From Nostoc indistinguendum CM1-VF10 (GTDB lineage: Bacteria; Cyanobacteriota; Cyanobacteriia; Cyanobacteriales; Nostocaceae): a DNA stretch of 64,000 nucleotides. A program made the position numbers and the translations under genes. The stretch is from assembly GCA_019359215.1 (NCBI GenBank), contig JAHHHS010000008.1:1-64000 (forward strand), written 5' to 3'. Below, piece after piece: positions 52,424 through 61,150 of the stretch. The notes below the pieces were generated by a model. It was not told the DNA's origin. It worked only from the letters and a program-made list of their open reading frames with translations, and made no database searches. Position 1 is the first letter of the stretch, and every line of letters begins with the position of its first letter.

Positions 52424-54433
52424 ATGAAAAGCAATGTGACGATCGCAGCACTTGTTGCGATCGCAGTGCTAGCCGGACATACTGTATCGGCACAGATAAC
52501 GCCACCCTCCCAGCCACTGGCTTCGCTAAAGACCGTACCGATTCCAGGACCAGACTATACAGGCTACGTAAAGGATAAGAGCAAAGCGATCGCTTTGGGA
52601 AAGGCTCTTTTCTGGGATATGCAGGTCGGCAGCGATGGCAAGACATCGTGTGCTACTTGTCATTTCCATGCCGGAGTGGACAACAGAATTAAAAACCAGC
52701 TTAATCCAGGGATTTTGCGCGTGGATGCAAGCGGCAATCCGAATCCTGATGATACTTTCAGTCTCGGAGGGCCAAACTACACCCTGAAGGCGACAGATTT
52801 CCCATTCCACAAACTAGCAGATGTAAACAACCGTAACTCCGCCGTTATTTCTGACATTAACGATGTCGCCTCTTCGCAAGGAGTCTTCAATACTAAATTC
52901 TTGAGTACCACTCCTGGTAATCCTCAAGACAATGTGACTCAACTCGACGATCCAATCTTCAACGTGGGAGGTATCGAAACCCGTCGAGTGGAGCCGCGCA
53001 ACACACCGACCACAATTAATGCGGTGTACAATTTCCGTAACTTTTGGGATGGACGAGCTCAGAACTACTTTAATGGGGTGAATCCGTTTGGATTAAGAGA
53101 CCCCAACGCCAAGCTTTACAAAGCAGTAACTTCTCTAACATCACCACAACAAGTCAGTGTGAAGCTCAAGAATTCATCTCTAGCTTCCCAGGCAGTGGGG
53201 CCACCTCTTAGCTCATTTGAAATGTCTGCTGACGGTCGCACATTTCAGGATGTCGGTATTAAAATTGTTGGGAAACGAAACCTACTGAGGGGTCTAAAGC
53301 TTCCAAGGGATCTTGGTAAAAAATTATTTTCCCCTAATTTGAAACCACTTGCACAACAGGAAGTAGCAGTTGACGACAGTACCTTAGGTATTTACAGAGC
53401 GCCTAATGGAAAAGGACTGAAGAAAAAGTACAAGCAGCTGATTGAAGATGCCTTCCAGCCAGAGTGGTGGGATTCTTTATGGTCAATTCAGGTTGATAAA
53501 AATGACGGTAGCCGACAACCCGTCCTCTTGGGCGCGAGGAGTCTTGTCGATCCAAACAAGAATACATATACGCTGATGGAGTACAACTTTTCGCTTTTCT
53601 TCGGGCTAGCGATTCAACTGTACGAGTCCACACTAATATCTGACAATGCGCCTATCGACCAGTACTTTGATGGCAACAAAAACGCCTTAACTTCTCAACA
53701 ATTGAGGGGTAAACAGCTTTTCGAGGGAGCGGCCAAATGCATCAACTGTCACGGTGGGGCAGAATTCACCAACGCTTCCGTGAAAAACGTGCAGAATCAA
53801 CGGCTCGAAGACATGATACTAGGAGATGGACAACAAGCCGTCTATGACAACGGCTTTTACAACATTGGTGTCAGACCCACTACAGACGACTTAGGCGTGG
53901 GTGGTAAAGACTTCTTTGGTAATCCGCTCTCAGAGTCGCGAGTAGCTCAACAAGGCAAATTCCAGCAGCTTCTCGGTGTAGACCCGAATATCACGGTCAG
54001 CCCCAACCAAAGAATAGCCGCAGACGGAGCCTTCAAAACGTCCACACTTCGCAATGTGGAACTCACCGCACCGTACTTCCACAATGGAGGGAAATTGACC
54101 CTCAAGGAAGTGGTTGAATTTTACAATCGGGGTGGTGACTTCCACGAGCAGAACATCAAAAATCTGGATGCGGATATTGAGAAGCTTAACCTGAGCGATC
54201 AGGATAAAGATGACTTAGTAGCCTTTATGAAGGCGCTTACTGACGAGCGAGTTCGTTATGAGAAAGCGCCCTTCGACCATCCGCAGTTGTTTATTCCTAA
54301 TGGACATCCAGGAAACGAAGCCTTCGTCACCAACGATGGCACTGGTAAAGCCACAGATGCCTTGATAGAGATCCCATCTGTTGGTCGTAATGGTAGCAGA
54401 ACTCCGCCTGTTAACTTCCTTGCGACTCCCTAA
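52424..54433 (+). CDS. secreted di-heme cytochrome c peroxidase family protein
   Basis: 669 residues from ATG 52424 (MKSNVTIAALVAIAVLAG HTVSAQ, a cleavable signal peptide); an upstream in-frame ATG at 52340 would hide the signal. Two heme-c sites, CATCH (about residue 80) and CINCH (about residue 447), define the MauG/CcpA group. NTPTTINAVYNFRNFWDGRA after the first heme and FKTSTLRNVELTAPYFHNG after the second are hallmark motifs. It is longer than ordinary bacterial peroxidases (330-400), with an insert around residues 235-400. Likely a periplasmic peroxidase or oxidase of unknown substrate. A strong terminator follows. Confidence 0.88.
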   Translation: MKSNVTIAALVAIAVLAGHTVSAQITPPSQPLASLKTVPIPGPDYTGYVKDKSKAIALGKALFWDMQVGSDGKTSCATCHFHAGVDNRIKNQLNPGILRVDASGNPNPDDTFSLGGPNYTLKATDFPFHKLADVNNRNSAVISDINDVASSQGVFNTKFLSTTPGNPQDNVTQLDDPIFNVGGIETRRVEPRNTPTTINAVYNFRNFWDGRAQNYFNGVNPFGLRDPNAKLYKAVTSLTSPQQVSVKLKNSSLASQAVGPPLSSFEMSADGRTFQDVGIKIVGKRNLLRGLKLPRDLGKKLFSPNLKPLAQQEVAVDDSTLGIYRAPNGKGLKKKYKQLIEDAFQPEWWDSLWSIQVDKNDGSRQPVLLGARSLVDPNKNTYTLMEYNFSLFFGLAIQLYESTLISDNAPIDQYFDGNKNALTSQQLRGKQLFEGAAKCINCHGGAEFTNASVKNVQNQRLEDMILGDGQQAVYDNGFYNIGVRPTTDDLGVGGKDFFGNPLSESRVAQQGKFQQLLGVDPNITVSPNQRIAADGAFKTSTLRNVELTAPYFHNGGKLTLKEVVEFYNRGGDFHEQNIKNLDADIEKLNLSDQDKDDLVAFMKALTDERVRYEKAPFDHPQLFIPNGHPGNEAFVTNDGTGKATDALIEIPSVGRNGSRTPPVNFLATP

Positions 54434-54457
54434 ACGGTAGAGGTAAATTTTATCCTT

Positions 54458-54486
54458 AAGAGGGTGTTTACAACAAACACCCTCTT
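54458..54486 (+). terminator. terminator after the di-heme protein gene
   Basis: AAGAGGGTGTTT and its exact complement around ACAAC, followed by ATTT. 24 bases after the stop. Confidence 0.85.
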
Positions 54487-54508
54487 ATTTGGCAACTAAG
54501 TAGATGTC

Positions 54509-54567
54509 AATAAATTAAAGGTTTGTAGTGAGTGGTTCCAGGCATGACTACAAACCTTTAATTTATT
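54509..54567. repeat. 21-bp perfect inverted repeat, 17-base loop
   Basis: TAAATTAAAGGTTTGTAGT (plus two more A) is exactly mirrored at 54547-54567. Directly follows the terminator. Either a second bidirectional terminator or a small mobile hairpin. Confidence 0.6.
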
Positions 54568-54672
54568 TTGTTGTTAAGTGACAATAATCTTGATTCGGAT
54601 ACAGTTTATGCGCTGACCCAAATTATCAAAGCAACTTACCATTATTTGCTAGAGTGAAAATTAAAATACTAT

Positions 54673-54879
54673 ATGGATAGCAAAGAACTAGCGCAATACA
54701 TCGAAGCAACTGATAGCATCACTAAACCTTGGCTATTGGTACAACTGCGCCTCAAAAAATTGCAAGAGCGTCGAGCTACTCTTACAAACGATGTCTACAC
54801 CAAAGAATTAGAAGACATTTACCAAGACATGATGAATTTGGGGGAATGGTGGCGCGGTATTGAAGATGAGGTATTTTAA
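54673..54879 (+). CDS. small conserved-looking hypothetical protein, 68 residues
   Basis: MDSKELAQYIEATDSITKPW, then LVQLRLKKLQERRATLTNDV and a Trp-rich end (LGEWWRGIEDEVF). Highly helical and amphipathic, without membrane segment or signal. I recall similar short proteins in cyanobacteria but no function. Separated from the next gene by 87 bases that contain a 20-bp palindrome. Confidence 0.65.
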   Translation: MDSKELAQYIEATDSITKPWLLVQLRLKKLQERRATLTNDVYTKELEDIYQDMMNLGEWWRGIEDEVF

Positions 54880-54913
54880 AGTTATGAGTTTTCCTAACTT
54901 TTAACTCTTGCAC

Positions 54914-54933
54914 AGACGCGATTAATCGCGTCT
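54914..54933. terminator. 20-bp palindrome AGACGCGATTAATCGCGTCT
   Basis: Perfect palindrome between the 68-residue gene and the PurM-like gene. It can form a hairpin ending the upstream transcript; the same kind of sequence is a common dispersed repeat in Nostoc. Confidence 0.5.
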
Positions 54934-54966
54934 CTAATCCTAACTCCTAACTTAAAACGCAACCTG

Positions 54967-56103
54967 ATGGCTCAAGCTCTCGATCAAGTCGATTACGATA
55001 CTCTCGATGCCGCAAAACGACGCTTCATCGATGCCGCAAAACGCACGCTTGGCTTTGCAAGCGCTTATGGCATCGTGCCCGCATCGGGTCTTGGAGCAAG
55101 TGCTAACGCTTTTAGCTTTAACCTTGCTCCCTTTCTAGAGGCGGGGGCTAGAGAACTTTCGATGACACTTGTCCCTGAAGGACTGGGCACAGCAGACGAT
55201 ACTCGACCTGATGACCTTTCTGAAGAAGAACTTCGGCGATTCTGGTGGAACATCGGTATCAAGATTATTTCGTGTCTTACGAACGATGCCGCAACTTCCG
55301 GTATGCAGACTATACTTCTCGGTTTATATCTGCCGTCGAGTACTCCAGAAACCATCTTCACCCCCGCCTTCCTTGATGGGTTTTTGGATGGAGTAGTTGA
55401 GGGGTGTAAACGAGTTGGGTGTGTGTATCTCTCAGGGGAAACTCCTCAACTAAAAACGAAGATGATTCCAGGCCGGCTTGATATCGCAGGCTCGGTTTTT
55501 GGGGTCATGCCGACTGGTGTTGCTCCCATTGATAGTTCGCGTCTGGATGCCGGAAATACCATTGTTCTTGTCGAAAGTTCGGGGCCCCATGAGAACGGCT
55601 TTACCCCACTGCGAAAGCTTGCCGAGTCGCTCCCTGACGGGTACAGAACAAAACTTCCAAGTGGGCAGGAGTTCTGGGAAGCAATGAATGCCGCTTCGTA
55701 TCTTTACACGCCGCTTGTACAGGCGGTGCTTGGTGAAGGAATTCGTCCCACTGCGATGGAGAACATCACTGGACATGGATGGCAAAAGCTGATGCGGTCG
55801 GTGAAGCCCCTGCGGTATGTCATCGAAACGATGCTCCCAGTGCCGGAAATTTTTACCTTTGTCGAGGGTCATCTTGAGGGCGGAGTCGAGACAATGCTTT
55901 CTGTGTTCAATTACGGAGCAGGATTTGCATTCTATACAGAGTCGCAGCAGGATGCAGAGAGGATCGTTATCCTCGCAAAAGAACATAAGCTCACGGCTGT
56001 GATTGCTGGAAGGGTCGAAGCATCCCTTAACCGCGAGGTTGCGGTAGAACCGCTTGGGGTGACCTTGAAAGGAGATACTTTTGGGATTGTGCGAGGAGTA
56101 TAA
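54967..56103 (+). CDS. PurM-like (AIR synthase-related) protein, probable transfer
   Basis: 378 residues with the two-domain PurM fold: an ATP-binding N-terminal domain, GCVYLSGETPQLKTKM (PurM GGET equivalent), VLVESSGPHENGFTPLRKLA (the HSNG loop), NITGHGWQKLMRSV (the HITGGG equivalent) and FNYGAGFAFYTE (the NMGIGM equivalent). Several signature residues differ from true AIR synthases, so the substrate may not be formylglycinamidine ribotide. Codon use is richer in G+C (near 50% by eye) than its neighbours. An internal 21-bp duplication encodes DAAKRRFIDAAKR. Horizontal acquisition is likely. No purine genes are nearby. Confidence 0.75.
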   Translation: MAQALDQVDYDTLDAAKRRFIDAAKRTLGFASAYGIVPASGLGASANAFSFNLAPFLEAGARELSMTLVPEGLGTADDTRPDDLSEEELRRFWWNIGIKIISCLTNDAATSGMQTILLGLYLPSSTPETIFTPAFLDGFLDGVVEGCKRVGCVYLSGETPQLKTKMIPGRLDIAGSVFGVMPTGVAPIDSSRLDAGNTIVLVESSGPHENGFTPLRKLAESLPDGYRTKLPSGQEFWEAMNAASYLYTPLVQAVLGEGIRPTAMENITGHGWQKLMRSVKPLRYVIETMLPVPEIFTFVEGHLEGGVETMLSVFNYGAGFAFYTESQQDAERIVILAKEHKLTAVIAGRVEASLNREVAVEPLGVTLKGDTFGIVRGV

Positions 56104-56148
56104 TGCAGCCCAAGCGATCGCTAGTTTTCTGGGTATACAGTCACTTAT

Positions 56149-56177
56149 GCGATGCCTGCGGCGGGCTACGCCTACGC
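56149..56177. repeat. 29-bp dispersed repeat, intergenic copy
   Basis: GCGATGCCTGCGGCGGGCTA and the next nine bases; the related copy inside argJ is at 39016-39044. The remaining spacer up to 56551 is AT-rich and shows no gene. Confidence 0.8.
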
Positions 56178-56551
56178 TGAACTAAATTAGATAAAATTAG
56201 TGAAATTACTGAGGTAGATAATTTTATATACGCAAAACATACTTTTATTCCAGGGGTATTAGAGAAAATTATTCTATCAAGCCCTTACAAATAAGTCATT
56301 TAGCAAAAATTGTATAGGTGTATTTATAAAACTTTATATGCAATATTTATTACCACTTAAGGTCAATGTAGTCCAAAATATGCATGACTACTGAGGTTAA
56401 GATTTGCTAACGTAGTCTTAACATATTGAAAAATTTGCTGAGAAAGCTGAGAAAGTAGCAGCCAATACTAATTTTTAGTGCTGAGTCTTTCTCATCTGTA
56501 GATGTGCCGTTTTAGTGTGTTAAAAAGATATATTTTTGTTCAGAGGGGGTT

Positions 56552-57238
56552 ATGGCTGTAAATTTGGCCCGAACTACTGCTTCCACAGAACTTTTGAAGC
56601 AAGTATTCCAAAACATTGATGCACAAAGTTGTCCAAGATTATTCAACTTTCATATGCACACTGTCTACTCGGATGGGAGGTTGCAGCCTAGTGCATTGAT
56701 GGAGCAAGCGATCGCTATTGGTCTAAAAGGGTTAGCCATTACTGATCATCATAGTATTATCGGCTATCAAGCATCATTTGCTTGGTTAGAAGACTGGAAG
56801 TGGAATAATCCTGGTGCAAGCACTCCTTATTTATGGAGTGGTGTAGAAATTAATGCCAACCTTTTGGATATAGAAGTTCACATTTTGGCTTACGCTTTTA
56901 CACCAGAACACCCTAGTATGAAGCCTTATCTACAAAGAAGGGCGACTACAGGTCAAGAATATCAAGCAAGTAACGTGATTGCTGCTATTCATGAAGCCGG
57001 GGGATTAGCAGTTCTAGCTCATCCAGCTCGTTACAAGCGATCGCATTTTGACTTAATTCCAGCTGCGTCCCAAAAGGGCATCGATGGTGTGGAAACTTTC
57101 TACGCCTACAATAACCCTAACCCTTGGAAACCCAGCGTATTGGAATCAGAACAAGTGCAAAAGTTGGCTGATGAATACTTTCTTTTCAATACCTGTGGTA
57201 CTGATACCCACGGTTTGAGCTTGCTACAACGTTTGTAA
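56552..57238 (+). CDS. PHP-domain metal-dependent phosphoesterase
   Basis: A 228-residue PHP protein. The metal-binding motifs are in order: FNFHMHTVYSDGRL (HxH), LAITDHHSIIGY, the Glu in SGVEINANL, VHILAYAF, LAHPARYKRS and GTDTHG near the C-terminus. Stand-alone PHP proteins of this size hydrolyse phosphoesters such as 3',5'-bisphosphates (RNase AM/TrpH type) or nucleotides; substrate not predictable. GAGGGGG before the ATG is a strong ribosome site. It converges with cobI across the hairpin at 57276-57339. Confidence 0.88.
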   Translation: MAVNLARTTASTELLKQVFQNIDAQSCPRLFNFHMHTVYSDGRLQPSALMEQAIAIGLKGLAITDHHSIIGYQASFAWLEDWKWNNPGASTPYLWSGVEINANLLDIEVHILAYAFTPEHPSMKPYLQRRATTGQEYQASNVIAAIHEAGGLAVLAHPARYKRSHFDLIPAASQKGIDGVETFYAYNNPNPWKPSVLESEQVQKLADEYFLFNTCGTDTHGLSLLQRL

Positions 57239-57275
57239 AGATGAATCGATCAGTTAAGTGTGTTCAGAGATTTTC

Positions 57276-57339
57276 GATCCCCCCAACTAATTTAAAAAAG
57301 GGCTTAGTTCCCCCTTTTTTAGCAGGCTTAGGGAGGATC
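57276..57339. terminator. long imperfect hairpin between converging genes
   Basis: GATCCCCCCAACTAA...TAAAAAAGGG is mirrored by CCCTTTTTTAG...TTAGGGAGGATC. Its inner AAAAAAGGG/CCCTTTTTT stem with T run would serve the PHP gene, and its mirror would serve cobI. Also a known kind of dispersed element. Confidence 0.65.
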
Positions 57340-57363
57340 AAATCTTAATCCAAGTGTATTGCT

Positions 57364-58074
57364 TCAAAGCCGATTCTTAGTTGGGATCACAATCATTGAG
57401 AAATAGGGTACTTCGGCTGGATTAACTTCATCCAAGGGTAGAATGCGTTGCTGTGTCGTTGATGCCCGTTCAATATATCTTGCCCGTGATGCTAGCCCTA
57501 ATTTATGGAGAATATCTCGTACTTTGGTAAAATGACGACCTAACTTCATAATTGCTGCTGCATCAGTCATCAGTAGATGTGTAGTTAGTTCTTCTGCTGG
57601 CAACGGAGCAGGTAAAACTGTGAGAATATCAGTGTAATAGGTGAAAGGTACACCCAAGGCTACCGGACAAGCCATCAGTGAAGAAACTCCAGGGACAACT
57701 TCTGTTACGTACTGATCACATAAGCGTGTGAACAGGTACATGAACGAGCCATAAAAAAATGGATCTCCTTCACACAACACTACAACATCTCGACCTGCTG
57801 CTAAATGGTCGGCGATTGGTTCAACTTCCTTGTCATAAATAGACTTTGCCTTTTCTGGCTCCAAAGCGCGGGGAAGGTGAAATAGCACCTCAATTTGATT
57901 CCCAGGAAGATACTGCGCCACGATCGCTCTAGCAATACTTTCTTTATCTGTGGCTGATTGATAGGCTACCACAGGAGCCGCACGTAATAACCGCAGTGCT
58001 TTCAGAGTCAATAGTTCGGGATCGCCTGGCCCGACACCAATTCCATAAAGACGACCTTTGGTTTCCATATTCAT
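57364..58074 (-). CDS. cobI: precorrin-2 C20-methyltransferase
   Basis: A 236-residue SAM-dependent methyltransferase of corrin-ring synthesis. GRLYGIGVGPGDPELLTLKA (SAM-binding loop), VVLCEGDPFFYGSFMYLFTR, VEVVPGVSS-type VVPGVSSLMACPVALG and a C-terminal PYFSMIVIP strand define the family. It converts precorrin-2 to precorrin-3A. It overlaps the end of cobH by four bases and is therefore translationally coupled. CobG upstream implies the aerobic branch, although cyanobacteria often mix branches. Confidence 0.93.
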   Translation of the reverse strand: MNMETKGRLYGIGVGPGDPELLTLKALRLLRAAPVVAYQSATDKESIARAIVAQYLPGNQIEVLFHLPRALEPEKAKSIYDKEVEPIADHLAAGRDVVVLCEGDPFFYGSFMYLFTRLCDQYVTEVVPGVSSLMACPVALGVPFTYYTDILTVLPAPLPAEELTTHLLMTDAAAIMKLGRHFTKVRDILHKLGLASRARYIERASTTQQRILPLDEVNPAEVPYFSMIVIPTKNRL

Positions 58075-58697
58075 TCTTCCTCCGTTGCCAGGGCGTTAAC
58101 TGCTGCGGCTGCGATCGCACTCCCACCGCGCCGACCATGTAATGTTAAAAATGGTACATTTTTGCTATCTACTGCCAATGCTGCTTTCGATTCGCCTGCA
58201 CCGACAAATCCAACTGGAAAGCCTAAGATAATCGCAGGTTTCGGCACTCCTTCATCGAGCATTTCTAATAGCCGAAATAGTGCTGTGGGCGCATTACCAA
58301 TTGCGATCACTGATCCTTCGAGGTGCGATCGCCATAATTCCAGGGCTGCCGCCGACCTTGTAGTACCCAGACGCTGGGCAATTTCTGGCACTTCCGGCTC
58401 GTTAAGGGTACAGATTACTTGATTATTTGCAGACAACCGCCGCCTGGTAACGCCATCAGCAACCATCCGGCAATCGCACAGAATTGGCGCTCCTGCTGCT
58501 AGTGCTGCCCTTGCGGATTGCACTGCTGTTGGTGAATATCCCAAGTCAGTGACAATATCCGTCATTCCACAGGCATGAATGAGACGCACAGCAACTTTTG
58601 CTACATCTGGCGGCAGCACATCTAGGTTCGCTTCTGACCGGATGATTGCAAAAGAATTACGGTAAATTTCGTTGGCATCTCGGATATAGTCTGGCAT
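58071..58697 (-). CDS. cobH: precorrin-8X methylmutase
   Basis: 208 residues. This enzyme moves a methyl from C11 to C12, giving hydrogenobyrinate. The catalytic His is in VRLIHACGMTDIV; ALAAGAPILCDCRMVADGVT, GNAPTALFRLLEMLDEG and ILGFPVGFVGAGESK are the family's conserved blocks; HGRRGGSAIAAAAVNALA ends the protein. Normal length. It lies 41 bases after cobG, across a GATTTTAGATTTTGG short repeat, and overlaps cobI. Confidence 0.95.
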   Translation of the reverse strand: MPDYIRDANEIYRNSFAIIRSEANLDVLPPDVAKVAVRLIHACGMTDIVTDLGYSPTAVQSARAALAAGAPILCDCRMVADGVTRRRLSANNQVICTLNEPEVPEIAQRLGTTRSAAALELWRSHLEGSVIAIGNAPTALFRLLEMLDEGVPKPAIILGFPVGFVGAGESKAALAVDSKNVPFLTLHGRRGGSAIAAAAVNALATEEE

Positions 58698-58738
58698 TCG
58701 ATTTGGGATTTTAGATTTTGGAATGAAAATCGAAAGGC

Positions 58739-60268
58739 TTAGATTGCCGACTTCTCTAGAAAGTTGGGAATCTTGTTGTTCACGAATGATTTAGGAATAA
58801 TATTAAATAACTGGTGTAATTGGGTGATCGCATATCGATTAGCAAATGTCCCAAAAGACTCATCAGAATTTAGACGTTGAATTTTATATACATATAGCAT
58901 CCGCTCTATTAATGTCGGTAATTCGGTAAAAGTTACATTTTGATATAATTCACGTCCGAATTTCTCCTTGGTGTCACCAACATAAACGTGATAGCCCTCC
59001 ACAGTTCCATTGTCACTCTCAATGCTGACACCAAGCAGAGTAATATCACTCTTGCTATGCTGGGCGCAGGATTTTTCGCAGCCGCTAAAGTGGATATTCA
59101 CAGGGCAATCCAGAGTGAGGCGAGTTTCAAGATACTCTGCTAATGCTAATGCATGACTTTTAGTATCCGTGGCAGAAGCGGCGCAACCTTTTTTTCCAGA
59201 ACACGCAACTAATGCACTCTTGATGTTGGTTGCTGAGGAATCCAATCTTAAGAAAGCAATTTCTCGCTGGACATCAGCAATCCATTGCTGAGGAATATCT
59301 GTTATCAGCAAATTTTGCCAGGGGGTTAATCGAAGAGTGCCGCTACCGTATTTCGTTGCTAAATCTCCTAAACTCCGCATCTGGTTACTCTCCAATCGTC
59401 CAAGGGGTAAGACGACACCAAGATAAAATAAGCCTTTCTGACGTTGGGGATGGATGCCAATATGCTGATACTTTCCCTCTCCTTGCAAAAAAGTAGAGAA
59501 TTCCTCCCCCTTCCCTAATAGGTTGAGGCTTAGGTCACTACATAAAAGAGAAAAAGGTAGACGCTGCTGAACTTCCTGGAGATAATTTTTATAACCTAAA
59601 GTATTCAATAACTCTAAGAGACGTAGCCGACGCTTACTTGTAGTATTACTATGAGCTAGATAAACCTCTGCCAAAGCTGCCAAGACGGGCAAACATTTCT
59701 CTGGTGGTAACAAAATTCCCATATCGCTGGGCGGTTGCCCCTTTGCGCCGACACTGAGATAAAGGCGGAAATAAACATTACCATCAACTAAGACAGCAGC
59801 AAATAGGATATCATTCAAGCGATCGCACACCCGAATTATCCCACCACCATCAAAGCAAACGCTAAATTTTGCCGACAGTTCCGAAAGCGCCGGATGTCGA
59901 GCAATATAATTATCCCAATCTTGGACAAAAGGGCGGGTGTCGATTAATTCTAGCGGGTCGATACCAGCAGTTGGGCTAGTCATAATATTACGGATGTGGT
60001 CTACAACAGGATTGCGAGAACCCAATCGTATATCCTGTAGATGTTTCAGAACCTCAGCATTTATCCCCGTGCAGATTTCGCGGACTTGTAGATTAGCTCG
60101 ATTAGTCACATCTACATAGCCACCACCGTGCTGTTCTGCTATATCTGCGATCGCACGGCACTGCTGACTACTAATAATTCCACCTGGTATTCTAATGCGA
60201 GATAATATACCATCGGCGGCGGGTGTAGCATAAAACAAGCCCGGACAAGTGGCAAATTCAGAAAGCAA
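58739..60268 (-). CDS. cobG: precorrin-3B synthase
   Basis: About 509 residues when started at TTG 60268, which follows GGGGAAGGAG. The frame extends to 60412, but that part is the riboswitch. Alternative ATGs lie at 60343 and 60328. Related to nitrite/sulfite reductases: two repeated ferredoxin-reductase-like halves (CPGLFYATPAADGILSRIRI and GVVLPLGRLESNQMRSLG) and siroheme/4Fe-4S cysteines in ACSGKKGCAASATDTK and NIHFSGCEKSCAQH. CobG uses oxygen to hydroxylate precorrin-3A before ring contraction, so this organism has at least this aerobic step. First gene of cobGHI. Confidence 0.9.
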   Translation of the reverse strand: MLSEFATCPGLFYATPAADGILSRIRIPGGIISSQQCRAIADIAEQHGGGYVDVTNRANLQVREICTGINAEVLKHLQDIRLGSRNPVVDHIRNIMTSPTAGIDPLELIDTRPFVQDWDNYIARHPALSELSAKFSVCFDGGGIIRVCDRLNDILFAAVLVDGNVYFRLYLSVGAKGQPPSDMGILLPPEKCLPVLAALAEVYLAHSNTTSKRRLRLLELLNTLGYKNYLQEVQQRLPFSLLCSDLSLNLLGKGEEFSTFLQGEGKYQHIGIHPQRQKGLFYLGVVLPLGRLESNQMRSLGDLATKYGSGTLRLTPWQNLLITDIPQQWIADVQREIAFLRLDSSATNIKSALVACSGKKGCAASATDTKSHALALAEYLETRLTLDCPVNIHFSGCEKSCAQHSKSDITLLGVSIESDNGTVEGYHVYVGDTKEKFGRELYQNVTFTELPTLIERMLYVYKIQRLNSDESFGTFANRYAITQLHQLFNIIPKSFVNNKIPNFLEKSAI

Positions 60269-60338
60269 ACTTGGAACTCCTTCCCCGTGCAACGCAGGGA
60301 GTAGACGGTGGGTGTGTCTTGAGGACATCTTGAGAGTT

Positions 60339-60447
60339 GGCATTCTGACTTGGGCGATCCCATCACAGCTGCGGCACAGTCCCGGAATTTCACCGGAGTT
60401 TCCCAACTCCAAGCTTTAGTAATTTAGCACGAGAACGTAGTCAGAAT
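60339..60447 (-). promoter_or_regulatory. cobalamin riboswitch controlling cobGHI
   Basis: Minus-strand sequence has the conserved core: GGGAAACTCCGGTGAAATTC, then CGGGACTGTGCCGCAGCTGTG, and the B12 box AAGTCAGAATGCC at 60338-60352. ATTCTGACT at 60439-60447 is exactly complementary to the B12 box AGTCAGAAT (60342-60350), giving a closing or competing stem. It probably represses the cob genes when adenosylcobalamin is plentiful, by hiding the ribosome site or ending transcription. Limits are approximate. Confidence 0.88.
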
Positions 60448-60561
60448 ATTTAATGCTTCATATTTTGAATCAACTTATCCGCGCCTCAAGACGTGAATTC
60501 AACAACTTACTTATGTAGTAACCGCCCAATTAGTTTAATAAAAAACTTCTCCCTGGTTTTA

Positions 60562-61020
60562 CTATGCAAAACCGTCTCTTTCCGAGTCTGAGGGGGACAA
60601 ATTTGAACGAAAAACATAATTTTGAGCGACTTTCCAATAGCGCGAGAACCGCTTGAGGTCAATATAGCCATCATAGTCAAAAAATGGTTCTACTTCTAGC
60701 ACTTCCACTGCTATAAAACCCTCCATTTGATTGCAGATATCATTAAATCGGGGACTGGGACTGTTAGCTGTGATAACTAAATTTGCATCATGTTCTTGAG
60801 CAAAAGCTAAAATTTCTTGTGCCACATCGCCACGACGGATAACAACGGGTAACTCCAGCAAGCATTCGTAGATAAAAGCGATGCGTTTGAGACTTAGTTG
60901 CCATTCCTTTATCAAAGCCTCGTCCCAAACCCAGATAGCAGGCGCATCGGGATATTTTTGTAGTACAGGGTTGTATGGACTGAGGCAATCTCCATGTATC
61001 CAAACAATTGGTTTAGTCAT
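60562..61020 (-). CDS. photolyase-type alpha/beta (antenna) domain protein
   Basis: 152 residues resembling only the N-terminal Rossmann-like domain of photolyases/cryptochromes. KPIVWIHGDCLSPYNPVLQK corresponds to the usual W.R.DLR..DN..L opening; AIWVWDEALI, LPVVIRRGDVAQEILAFAQE and LVITANSPSPRF follow the fold's order. No FAD-binding helices are present. The gene directly follows (130 bases) the FAD-domain gene on the same strand, so the two may make one divided protein. The charged C-terminus (VFRSNLSPSDSERDGFA) is unique. Binding of an antenna cofactor is inferred. Confidence 0.72.
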   Translation of the reverse strand: MTKPIVWIHGDCLSPYNPVLQKYPDAPAIWVWDEALIKEWQLSLKRIAFIYECLLELPVVIRRGDVAQEILAFAQEHDANLVITANSPSPRFNDICNQMEGFIAVEVLEVEPFFDYDGYIDLKRFSRYWKVAQNYVFRSNLSPSDSERDGFA

Positions 61021-61130
61021 TTGTCATTAGTCATTTGTTATTAGTCATTTGTTATTATTCTCTTCCTTGTCCCCCTTGTCCCCCTTGTCCTCCCCTACTC
61101 TCCCTGCTCCCCTGCTTCTTCTTCCCACGC
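61021..61130. repeat. TCATTTGTTATTAG and CCCCCTTGT short tandem repeats
   Basis: Three CATTTGT.ATTAGT units (61018-61055) followed by CCCCCTTGTCCCCCTTGTCC and CTCCCTGCTCCCCTGC. They fill the spacer inside the divided photolyase pair. Confidence 0.75.
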
Positions 61131-61150
61131 TGCCAACTTTGGCTATTGGC

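Noticed and set aside
58739..60268. Nitrite reductase (nirA) as identity of the siroheme protein
   Set aside because: It sits in cobGHI behind a B12 riboswitch and has the CobG pattern CPGLFYATPA; ferredoxin-nitrite reductase features are lacking.
60269..60412. N-terminal extension of CobG
   Set aside because: The sequence is the cobalamin riboswitch core, which would not be translated.
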